Assembly: GCA_003567835.1 (NCBI GenBank)
Contig: PWYO01000033.1
Span: 1-10,521 of the forward strand
DNA from: Actinomycetota bacterium
GTDB taxonomy: Bacteria; Actinomycetota; Humimicrobiia; Humimicrobiales; Humimicrobiaceae
Length of the DNA: 10,521 bases
Direction: 5' to 3'
Shown here in pieces: positions 1-5,764 of this stretch (its first letter is position 1; the number at the start of each line of letters is the position of its first letter). The notes beneath the pieces are model-generated. The model saw only the letters and a list, made by a program, of their open reading frames with translations. It was not told the DNA's origin and ran no database searches. The translations under genes and the position numbers were made by a program.

Positions 1-819
1 AATCTTGGTATTGTCTGTAGCGGTGGTTACAACCGTATTCTGGCCATAAAGAAATATATGCGTCAAATGCATAAAGGTTGTGAAGCCTTTTTCTCCCTTA
101 TGAATAATATCTCTTTGGCTTACTTTTTTTGATGTTCTTTCTGTATTTTCACCCCTTGCCTGGTTTTGCCGCAATGGGGCAAAAAATATTTTTTTTATCT
201 CTTCTTCGGCTGCATCCCCCGCTTCCCTGCACCCAAACATCTTTTTAAGGCTGTCATTGGCAAAAAGCAGTTTTTTGGTATCCATGCTGTGGGCTGCAAT
301 TCCAATAGGAATATTGCAAATGATGGTATGAATAAGTTCATTTTTTTGAGCCAATTCAAGTTCAGCCTTTTTCTGGGAGCTAATATCGATGATAAAGCCC
401 TCCAAAACCCGAAGACCCTGTATGCTTTGCAGATGATGCCCTACTGCAGACACCCATCTAATCTGCCCATTTTTTGTCTTGATCCTATAACTGACCTGGT
501 ATTGATCATTTTCTTCCAATTGGCGGTGTATGGATTCTCGCACCAGCTGTCTGTCCTGGCTGCAAATGATATCTTCAAATGCCCTCTTGTTGTTCATGAT
601 AAAATGCGTGCGCTTATAGCCGGTTAATTTTTCAAAACCCTGGTTGAGATAAAGAAATGTCCATTTTTCATCATCCAAACAGCAGAAAACCGCACCGGGT
701 AGTTTGTTTATGAGGGAGGTTTGGTCTGGATAAAAATTATCTAATATTCTTTCTATCTTTTTTTGGCTAAAATCAAAATTGCCGGTTAGCTGCTCATAAA
801 TATGGCAAACTTTTTTCAT
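1..819 (-). CDS. PAS-domain sensory protein, N-terminal part (3' end outside window)
   Basis: Reading from 819 down to 1 gives 273 codons without a stop; the C-terminus is beyond the window. Residues about 36-148 form a PAS domain with its PAC tail: LPGAVFCCLDDE, then YLNQGFEKLTGY, then YRIKTKNGQIRWV and GFIIDIS. A short polar helix (about 148-165) links it to a second PAS domain (about 165-273) containing PIGIAAHSMDTKKLLFANDS and ending VVTTATDN. No membrane segment is seen, so it is probably a cytoplasmic sensor that binds a small ligand or cofactor. PAS proteins of this layout end in a histidine kinase, GGDEF/EAL or another output domain; which one is not visible here. The start is chosen because MKKVCHIYEQ precedes the first PAS helix. 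No good Shine-Dalgarno precedes it, and a TTG at 837 is an in-frame alternative. Confidence is high for PAS and nil for the output. Confidence 0.85.
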   Translation of the reverse strand, partial: MKKVCHIYEQLTGNFDFSQKKIERILDNFYPDQTSLINKLPGAVFCCLDDEKWTFLYLNQGFEKLTGYKRTHFIMNNKRAFEDIICSQDRQLVRESIHRQLEENDQYQVSYRIKTKNGQIRWVSAVGHHLQSIQGLRVLEGFIIDISSQKKAELELAQKNELIHTIICNIPIGIAAHSMDTKKLLFANDSLKKMFGCREAGDAAEEEIKKIFFAPLRQNQARGENTERTSKKVSQRDIIHKGEKGFTTFMHLTHIFLYGQNTVVTTATDNTKI

Positions 820-1020
820 AAAAATTGATTTGAGCAATAAATAATAATTTCTTTAACAATATTATCTTATTATAAATTCCAGGACGCTGCAAGCCGTCCT
901 CTGATGCTTGCCCGGCATACTTTTGTTTTTGTGGTTAAATTCTTTGGCTTACCCTGCACATAGAAACCCTTTTTTGGCATCAAAATGATATAATTTTGAC
1001 CATGCTGTTCATCTGCACAG
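820..1020. other. Intergenic spacer between MFS gene and PAS gene
   Basis: No gene is seen in these 201 bases. On the minus strand, in the direction of both flanking genes, there is an A/T-rich hairpin just after the MFS stop (TCAAAAT at 980-986 with ATTTTGA at 993-999) and a GC-richer one (AGGACG at 881-886 with CGTCCT at 895-900). Neither is followed by a clear T-run, so neither is a convincing terminator. A perfect minus-strand TATAAT lies at 869-874 and could be the -10 of the PAS gene, but I find no matching -35 at 16-18 bp. Confidence 0.35.
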
Positions 1021-2211
1021 CTAGCCAGTGTTGGGTTTAAGCTTTTTTTTAAAGATGATCAACATAATGACCAGCAAAACCGTTAAAGCCATAAAAATTG
1101 CAGCAAGGGCCATGGAAAGCAGCATGCTCGATCTTACTGCCAAACGCACCAGATAAGGTGTAAGCGCTTTTGCCAGGCTTGATGAGGCAAAGATAATAGT
1201 CACAACCAAACCTTTACCTTGGCCAAATATCCCGCTGCCTGAAGCAAGCAGCAAGGGAAACATGCCTGAATAACCCAACCCGGCAACCCCCATCAATACC
1301 AATATCACGTTCTTGTGCGTAAAAAAAAGCATACATGAAATTGAAAGAAATCCCACCAAAGAAATATAGAGCATGATCTTGTGGCTGCTCACTCGGCTGG
1401 TAAAAGCACTTATCGTCACCCTTCCCCCTATGACAGCAAACCAAAAAACAGTAACTGCCAGCCCCGCGCTATGGGCACTCAAAAACCTTTCTGTTCTCAA
1501 AAAAGTTGGTGCCCAAGTAAAAATTACCGCTTCAGAAATACAATAGGTCAGGATTATGAGCACAACAAGGGCATAGGTTCTATTGTTTTTTCGGTTTTGT
1601 AACATATTCGCAGGCCATAGCTTTTTTCGGCCGCTATTTTTTGCTTTTTTATGGTTTGGCTCCGCTAAGAACAAGAGGGCAATAGCCAAAATTAAGAGGG
1701 GAAACATCAACAAATAAATGGATTGCCAGCTATAGCCCCTGCCTACAAGGGTGCTTGAAGCGAGCGGCCCAAGGGCTGCACCCAAAGGGTAAAAACTGAT
1801 GGCCAAATTGGCCAGTCTGGCTTTGTCTTTGATTTTGCTTTCCATAAGGTTTGTATTTGCCTGGATATACACAATGCCCAGCACATATCCGCTTAAGGCA
1901 TACACTGCAAGCAGCGTAAAAAGAGCGTTGGCCAAAAAGAGAAAGGTATTTAAAACCCCCAATATGAGAAAAGCGGCCAGCATAATTGTTCGGTTGCCAA
2001 ACCTGGTATTGTACAAAAAAGCAGTGAGCCTGCCTGCAATCCCGCCCAATGCAAAGGAAGTGAGCACAAAACCAATATCCTGTGGGCTTGCCGGTATAGA
2101 ACCGCTAATTTCGATTAATATGGAAGTGGGGGCAAGCATGAAAACTGCAAAAATAAAAATGGCCAAAAAATTTGGGCTCTGCTGTATATACTGTTTCATG
2201 CTGTTCTTCAA
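1021..2211 (-). CDS. Major facilitator superfamily transporter
   Basis: A 396-residue, very hydrophobic protein with about twelve membrane segments in two halves, separated by a basic cytoplasmic loop near residues 187-212 (KKAKNSGRKKLWPAN). This is the size and layout of a major facilitator (MFS) secondary transporter in the inner membrane. The loop after the second helix, GGIAGRLTAFLYNTRFGNR, resembles the MFS motif A region (G-x-x-GR-x-x-D-x-x-GRR). The general look recalls sugar/fucose-permease-like MFS proteins, but the substrate cannot be read from the sequence. The start is uncertain. A TTG at 2211 has AGGA 4 nt upstream. An ATG five codons in, at 2199, gives 392 residues and has only a weak purine run ahead of it. 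The gene lies downstream of HU across a hairpin, so it may be partly insulated from HU transcription. Nearby sugar enzymes make a sugar substrate plausible but unproven. Confidence 0.85.
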   Translation of the reverse strand: MKNSMKQYIQQSPNFLAIFIFAVFMLAPTSILIEISGSIPASPQDIGFVLTSFALGGIAGRLTAFLYNTRFGNRTIMLAAFLILGVLNTFLFLANALFTLLAVYALSGYVLGIVYIQANTNLMESKIKDKARLANLAISFYPLGAALGPLASSTLVGRGYSWQSIYLLMFPLLILAIALLFLAEPNHKKAKNSGRKKLWPANMLQNRKNNRTYALVVLIILTYCISEAVIFTWAPTFLRTERFLSAHSAGLAVTVFWFAVIGGRVTISAFTSRVSSHKIMLYISLVGFLSISCMLFFTHKNVILVLMGVAGLGYSGMFPLLLASGSGIFGQGKGLVVTIIFASSSLAKALTPYLVRLAVRSSMLLSMALAAIFMALTVLLVIMLIIFKKKLKPNTG

Positions 2212-2232
2212 AAAATCCTGCTTTTTAAACGA

Positions 2233-2261
2233 TTAAAGGCATCTTTTTAAGATGCCTTTAA
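2233..2261 (-). terminator. Hairpin terminator downstream of HU gene
   Basis: A perfect 11-bp inverted repeat, TTAAAGGCATC (2233-2243) with GATGCCTTTAA (2251-2261), closes a 7-nt loop. It lies 27 nt past the HU stop codon and upstream of the MFS start. On the minus strand it is followed by TCGTTT, only moderately T-rich. It probably ends the HU transcript; the weak T-run leaves room for read-through into the MFS gene. Confidence 0.55.
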
Positions 2262-2288
2262 TGAAAAATATGTATTTGTCGATACCAA

Positions 2289-2561
2289 TCAGTGAATCTT
2301 ATCCTTAAGGGTTTTGCCTGGAGTAAATTTTGGGACTCGCCTAGCCGGAATCTCAATTTTTTCTCCCGTTTGGGGATTTTGCCCGGTTCTTGCTTTTCGG
2401 TTAGAAACCTGGAAGGTGCCAAATCCAACCAGTGATACTTTGTCCCCATCCATTAAAGTGTCGGTTACGGTTTCTATGGCAGCATCCATCACTTTGCTTA
2501 TATCTTTTTTGGCTATTCCGGTCTTTTCTTGAATTGCTTCCACGAGTTCTGATTTGGTCAT
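2289..2561 (-). CDS. hup: HU-family DNA-binding protein
   Basis: A 90-residue protein with the complete HU/IHF fold. The N-terminal helices are MTKSELVEAIQEKTGIAKK, the dimer core carries GFGTF at residues 46-50, and the DNA-binding arm runs NRKARTGQNPQTGEKIEIPA (54-73), followed by the closing PKFTPGKTLKDKI. HU is an abundant dimeric nucleoid protein that bends DNA with little sequence preference. The length is exactly that of the family. The reading frame is open far upstream, but the start at 2561 is well supported: it gives the canonical MTKSELVE N-terminus and has GGGAGG about 7 nt ahead of it. IHF-like sequence preference cannot be excluded, but this form (a single gene with a standard arm) reads as HU. 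It appears to be a single-gene unit with its own promoter region and terminator. Confidence 0.96.
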   Translation of the reverse strand: MTKSELVEAIQEKTGIAKKDISKVMDAAIETVTDTLMDGDKVSLVGFGTFQVSNRKARTGQNPQTGEKIEIPARRVPKFTPGKTLKDKIH

Positions 2562-2594
2562 CAGTCTGCCTCCCTTTTCTTTCTTGCTTTTGAG

Positions 2595-2678
2595 ATTATA
2601 AACATGATTCGAATACAAATTGTAGACAATTTCATATCTCGCTATTACCATTATACATATTTCAATTTGCTTTGTAAT
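2595..2678 (-). promoter_or_regulatory. Candidate HU promoter region with palindrome
   Basis: Two minus-strand TATAAT sequences lie upstream of HU. The distal one, at 2650-2655, has ATTACA (2673-2678) at 17-bp spacing, matching the -35 consensus at 4 of 6 positions. The proximal one, at 2595-2600, would give a leader of about 27 nt but has no clear -35. Between them is a perfect 7-2-7 palindrome, AAATTGT-AG-ACAATTT, at 2617-2632. It would sit just upstream of the proximal -10 or downstream of the distal start, the right place for an operator. All assignments are from consensus matching only. Confidence 0.4.
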
Positions 2679-2852
2679 TCTTTTTTGCAGATAAAATGGG
2701 TAGATGGAAAGGTTCACCAGCAGACATGAAAAATAAGCGTACATGTTAAAGGCTTTGCTGTATGCGAACGGCTACAGAAAATATTGGGTACCCGGTCTTT
2801 AAAAAAGGCATTTTACAGCTCTTTTGGGTAGCCTGATTTTCATAAAATTTTT

Positions 2853-2887
2853 GCTATAATAACCAGGAAATAGTTTTAGCCTCCTGG
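2853..2887 (+). promoter_or_regulatory. Extended -10 promoter and inverted repeat before the dehydrogenase
   Basis: TGCTATAAT at 2852-2860 is a perfect extended -10 element (TGnTATAAT), which can work without a good -35; none is obvious at 17 bp. The predicted transcript start is near 2867. An inverted repeat, CCAGGA (2863-2868) with TCCTGG (2882-2887), spans that start point. It could be an operator covering the start or a hairpin at the 5' end of the mRNA. The dehydrogenase start codon is about 60 nt further on. Confidence 0.5.
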
Positions 2888-2926
2888 ACCCATACGATAC
2901 ATTATAAAAGAAATGAAAGGAATACC

Positions 2927-4015
2927 ATGGCTGATGTGCTCCGATACAGAAAAGAAGATTTAATCAATTATACAGTGCAATTTATGGCAAAACTGGGGGT
3001 ACCCCAAAAAGACGCCAAAATTGTAGGGGATGTCTTAATCACTGCAGATTTGAAAGGCATCAGCTCTCATGGCCTTATAAGGCTTAGCTCCTATTATGGA
3101 AACCGGCTTGAAAAAAAATATATGGATCCCCAAACCCCCTGGAAAGTTATAAAGGAAACCGAAACCACTGCATTAATTGATGGGGGCAACGGGGTAGGAC
3201 AGGTTGTCTCTTATCATGCCATGAACCGGTGTATACAAAAAGCAAAGAAGTCCAAACTGGCAGTGGTAACCGTCAATCACAGCAATCACTACGGCATCGC
3301 CGCCTATTATGCCATGATGGCCTTAGACCACGGGATGCTGGGCATCAGCCTTACCAATTCTCAGCCTTTGGCGGCCCCCACTTATGGGCGTACAGCGGTT
3401 TTTGGCACCAATCCCCTTGCGGTGGCCGCACCATCTGAGAAACAATATCCTTTTGTGCTGGATATGGCAACCAGCACAGTGCCCATAGGGAAAGTAAAGG
3501 TATATGAGAAAAAAGGGGAAAAAATTCCCCTTGGGTGGGGCATTGATGATGACGGAAACTTAACCGAGGATCCCAAAAAAGTACAAAGCGGCGGTCCTGG
3601 AGCAGTGACACCGCTTGGCGCAAGTGATATCATGCGAAGCTACAAGGGATATGGTCTGGCAATTGTGGTGGATATTCTTTGCGGGACCCTTTCTGGGGGA
3701 CCCAACCTTACCGATATTGGGTTTCCTCATGAGCCCAGGGAATCCAATGTTAGCCACTTTTTTATGGCCATAGACATAGAAGCATTCAGGCCTTTGGTCG
3801 ATTTCAAAAAACAGATGGATTGTCTGATCCAGAGCTTAAAGGATTCACCGAAAGCACAAGGAAGTGACCGGATTTACGTAGCAGGGGAAAAAGAATTTGA
3901 AAATGAGCAGGTCAACCGGCAAAAAGGTGTACCGCTTTTGGCCAATGTGGTAAAAGATTTAGAGAATAATGGTAAAAAAATAGGGGCGCCTTTTACTGTA
4001 AAACCCATTGCCTGA
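2927..4015 (+). CDS. Malate/L-lactate/ureidoglycolate dehydrogenase family (Ldh_2) NAD(P)-dependent oxidoreductase
   Basis: This 362-residue cytoplasmic protein belongs to the LDH2/MDH2 family, which reduces 2-oxoacids or related imino acids with NAD(P)H and is unrelated to the classical lactate dehydrogenases. Signature parts in order are ADLKGISSHGL (40-50, with the conserved active-site His48), the NHSNHYG segment (118-123), AAPTYG...FGTNPLA (149-165), VLDMATSTVPIGK (177-189), PLGWGIDDDGN (201-211) and YKGYGLAIVVDILCGTLSG (239-257). The length fits the family (330-360). Homologues usually have PLGG followed almost at once by KGYGL; here several extra residues (ASDIMRS) intervene, a modest insertion. 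AAAGGA ends 5 nt before the ATG, a good ribosome site. The substrate cannot be decided: malate, L-lactate, sulfolactate, ureidoglycolate and piperideine carboxylate enzymes share this fold. Its 3' end overlaps the oppositely oriented phosphorylase gene by 23 bp. Confidence 0.93.
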   Translation: MADVLRYRKEDLINYTVQFMAKLGVPQKDAKIVGDVLITADLKGISSHGLIRLSSYYGNRLEKKYMDPQTPWKVIKETETTALIDGGNGVGQVVSYHAMNRCIQKAKKSKLAVVTVNHSNHYGIAAYYAMMALDHGMLGISLTNSQPLAAPTYGRTAVFGTNPLAVAAPSEKQYPFVLDMATSTVPIGKVKVYEKKGEKIPLGWGIDDDGNLTEDPKKVQSGGPGAVTPLGASDIMRSYKGYGLAIVVDILCGTLSGGPNLTDIGFPHEPRESNVSHFFMAIDIEAFRPLVDFKKQMDCLIQSLKDSPKAQGSDRIYVAGEKEFENEQVNRQKGVPLLANVVKDLENNGKKIGAPFTVKPIA

Positions 4016-4724
4016 CTGCTTCAGTAAGATTGGAAGCTGCCAGTTTGGTATTTCTGAATACAATTATGGCGTTTTTTATACAACTAGGCCTGAACATGAC
4101 TCTGATTAGTTTCAGAAGGCCTGCAAGCCTTCTGTTTTCAGAAAAATCTACCATGAAAGAAGGCAGGTTCTGGCCGGCTGTATCAGAAACAGCCCTGATA
4201 ACCGCAGGAGGGATCTGACGTTTTAAAGCCTCCCTGCAAATATAATAGCTTTCCATATCTACGGCCTGAACACCAAATTTCTTATATATGTCAGCTTTCA
4301 GGGTTTGGGTATGCGCCAGAACATTGACTGTAGCTGCCTGCAAACCCCTGCATGATACATGTTTAGGAACTGCGGTTTTAAGCATCCCATGACAAATCAT
4401 GTTTTCTCCCTTTTTTTCAAGTCTTTTGAGGCTTGTGTAGACACCCACCTCCCCTATAGCCAACTGGGGGTCAGTGGCTCCGCATAGGCCCACCATGGCT
4501 AAGGCTGATACTTGGGCATCTTGAATCATACCGGACAAATGATTGGCTGCATCCCTGGCCCTTTTTTCCCCCATACCGGTTAGGGCCACCCAAACATTCC
4601 GCCCTTTATAATCACAGCAATACACCAAAATGTGCCCAATTTTTCTTTTTTGCTTTACCGTAAATAAACCAAGGAGCCCTGAAAGCTCAATTTTCAGGGC
4701 TCCTAATATAAGGTAGGAGCGCAA
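3993..4724 (-). CDS. Nucleoside phosphorylase-superfamily protein (PNP/MTA-SAH nucleosidase fold, HpnG-like)
   Basis: A 243-residue protein of the PNP_UDP_1 superfamily, whose members cleave the N-glycosidic bond of nucleosides by phosphorolysis or hydrolysis. The first strand, YLILGALKIELSGLL (4-18), resembles the usual N-terminus of the family. VALTGMGEKRA (46-56) and MVGLCGATDPQLAIGEV (77-93) form the phosphate/ribose-binding region. VDMESYYICREA (155-166) is the hallmark Met-Glu ribose-binding motif, and IRAVSDTAG (176-184) carries the late Asp expected near the base. The overall look is closest to the short HpnG-like phosphorylases known from hopanoid gene clusters, but no hopanoid gene is near. 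The start is a TTG, 3 nt after the aldolase stop, with AAGGGG 6 nt ahead inside the aldolase 3' end, so translation is probably coupled. Two hairpins cover this start (see separate entries). The substrate (purine nucleoside, methylthioadenosine or 5'-deoxyadenosine) is open. Confidence 0.82.
   Translation of the reverse strand: MRSYLILGALKIELSGLLGLFTVKQKRKIGHILVYCCDYKGRNVWVALTGMGEKRARDAANHLSGMIQDAQVSALAMVGLCGATDPQLAIGEVGVYTSLKRLEKKGENMICHGMLKTAVPKHVSCRGLQAATVNVLAHTQTLKADIYKKFGVQAVDMESYYICREALKRQIPPAVIRAVSDTAGQNLPSFMVDFSENRRLAGLLKLIRVMFRPSCIKNAIIVFRNTKLAASNLTEAVRQWVLQ
4672..4704 (-). terminator. 13-bp terminator-like hairpin inside the start of the phosphorylase gene
   Basis: On the minus strand AGGAGCCCTGAAA pairs perfectly with TTTCAGGGCTCCT across a 7-nt loop. 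It is followed by TGGTTTATTT, a moderate T-rich tail. It begins 24 nt after the aldolase stop codon, where an intrinsic terminator would be expected. It nevertheless lies in codons 7-18 of the phosphorylase, which encode conserved N-terminal residues, so it must serve as coding sequence as well. Terminator, attenuator and mRNA-stabilising hairpin are all possible. Confidence 0.55.
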
Positions 4725-4732
4725 TTCCTACC
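4712..4732 (-). promoter_or_regulatory. Hairpin enclosing the phosphorylase start codon
   Basis: On the minus strand GGTAGGA pairs perfectly (7 bp) with TCCTACC across the loop ATTGCGC. The stem contains the aldolase stop codon TAG and overlaps the end of the AAGGGG ribosome site; the loop holds the TTG start. The 3' arm, extended as GCTCCT (4715-4720), can alternatively pair with AGGAGC (4699-4704), the 5' arm of the next hairpin, so the two structures compete. This is a typical switch or attenuator geometry, read only from base pairing. Confidence 0.45.
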
Positions 4733-5642
4733 CCTTATAGATTTCAATGATTTCATTTAAAAACGCCAGCGCCTCTTCTTTGGGCCTCTGGAACGTATTT
4801 CTGCCTATAATGGAACCGAATGCACCGCCCTGCTTGATTTGGGTTATTTCATCCAGTACATCCTGTTTTCCTTTGGCTGGACCTCCGGAAAATACAACAA
4901 TCCTCTTTCCGTTAAAAGCACCCTGTATAACACTTTTTACCCGGTCTGCAAGTGTAGAAAAAGGAATGTCATGTTTGCTGTAGACCTTTTTTGCATTTTC
5001 CAGCTCAAGGTTGTCGGTTGGTGGTTTGACTTTGATAATATGGGCGCCCAGCTGCGCAGCAATTTGGGCCGCATAGGCCACTACATCTGCGGCAGTTTCT
5101 CCTTCTTTGCTTAAATTGGAACCTCTGGGGTAAGACCATATCACCACTGCAAGTCCTGCCAGCTTTGCTTCCAGGGCCATTTCCTTGATCTCTTCGTACA
5201 TCATCTTAAAATTTGCACTTCCGGGATAAATGGTAAACCCGATTGCGCTGCATCCCAGCAGCAAAGCATCTTCTACAGATGCAGTGACCGCAGGGGTGGG
5301 GTCACTGGATTTTCCCATCAAATCATGATTGTTGGCCTTAAGGATCAGTGGGATCTGCCCGGCATATTTCCTGGCAATGGTCTGTATGGAACCCAGCGGA
5401 GCTGCATGTGCGTTCAGACCCGCTTCTATGGCCAGCTTGACATGATATTCAGGGTCATAACCATCGGGGTTGGGGGCAAAACTTGCCGCAGGCCCGTGCT
5501 CAAAGCCCTGGTCCACAGGAAGGATGACCATTTTCCCTGTTCCGCCCAGCTTGCCCTGCATCAGTATGCGGTATATATTGCTTACCGTTCCCGGATTTTC
5601 GCTGTCATACCAGCCCAAGATCTCTTCAATTCTTTTATGCAT
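4728..5642 (-). CDS. Class I fructose-bisphosphate aldolase, DhnA/FbaB family
   Basis: A 304-residue TIM-barrel aldolase of the DhnA type, which cleaves fructose 1,6-bisphosphate or related ketose phosphates through a lysine Schiff base. Seen in order are VILPVDQGFEHGP (39-51, with the family D-x-G-x-x-x-G motif), LILKANNHDL (99-108), GFTIYPGS (135-142), VIWSYPRG (167-174), AHIIKVKPP (200-208, where Lys204 is the likely Schiff-base lysine), VVFSGGPAKG (249-258) and SIIGRNTFQRP (277-287) for phosphate binding. The start has a strong GAGGGGAG ribosome site. Length and motifs are complete, so it should be active. It is first in a two-gene unit with the phosphorylase. The same fold includes LsrF and archaeal ADH-synthase enzymes, but the motif set and length favour a fructose-bisphosphate aldolase. 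A role on another ketose 1-phosphate cannot be ruled out. Confidence 0.92.
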   Translation of the reverse strand: MHKRIEEILGWYDSENPGTVSNIYRILMQGKLGGTGKMVILPVDQGFEHGPAASFAPNPDGYDPEYHVKLAIEAGLNAHAAPLGSIQTIARKYAGQIPLILKANNHDLMGKSSDPTPAVTASVEDALLLGCSAIGFTIYPGSANFKMMYEEIKEMALEAKLAGLAVVIWSYPRGSNLSKEGETAADVVAYAAQIAAQLGAHIIKVKPPTDNLELENAKKVYSKHDIPFSTLADRVKSVIQGAFNGKRIVVFSGGPAKGKQDVLDEITQIKQGGAFGSIIGRNTFQRPKEEALAFLNEIIEIYKG

Positions 5643-5674
5643 TGCTCCCCTCTCTTTTGTTTACTTTCATTTTC

Positions 5675-5703
5675 ATTATAAAAGTTCAATGGTTATTAGT
5701 AAA
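5675..5703 (-). promoter_or_regulatory. Promoter of the aldolase-phosphorylase unit
   Basis: On the minus strand TTTACT (5698-5703) and a perfect TATAAT (5675-5680) are separated by 17 bp. The predicted start near 5668 gives a leader of about 26 nt carrying the strong ribosome site of the aldolase. The -35 matches the consensus at 4 of 6 positions. Confidence 0.6.
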
Positions 5704-5727
5704 ACCAAAATTATTATCAAATATATA

Positions 5728-5756
5728 TTTACGTATTTACATAAATATGCTAATAT
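5728..5756 (+). promoter_or_regulatory. Promoter of the M23 peptidase gene
   Basis: TTTACG (5728-5733) and TAATAT (5751-5756) lie 17 bp apart, and the -10 is preceded by TG-C (an extended -10). The expected transcript start at about 5762-5765 coincides with the ATG at 5765, so the mRNA would have essentially no leader. Confidence 0.5.
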
Positions 5757-5764
5757 TTATGCAT

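Larger units (their letters stand above)
2562..2926. other. Divergent intergenic region HU / dehydrogenase
   Basis: This 365-bp stretch between two divergent genes holds no credible coding region. The HU frame stays open to 2744 but has no family match above the HU start. It contains the HU promoter candidates on the minus side and an extended -10 promoter on the plus side. From about 2745 to 2850 I see only weak features, such as the short palindrome GGGTACCC and a CTGTA/TACAG pair. Confidence 0.5.

Noticed and set aside
166..627. 153-residue plus-strand open frame
   Set aside because: It lies antisense to the PAS domain codons, has no ribosome site and no protein family look; a shadow of the minus-strand gene.
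1158..1172. cre-like sequence TGTAAGCGCTTTTG (catabolite repression site)
   Set aside because: It lies deep inside the MFS coding region near its 3' end, and the last positions do not fit the consensus.
1214..1602. Alternative-frame ORFs within the MFS gene
   Set aside because: Overlap the transporter in other frames, with no ribosome sites or recognisable families.
2562..2744. Upstream extension of the HU reading frame by 61 residues
   Set aside because: The extension has no HU homology, while ATG 2561 gives the canonical N-terminus with an excellent ribosome site.
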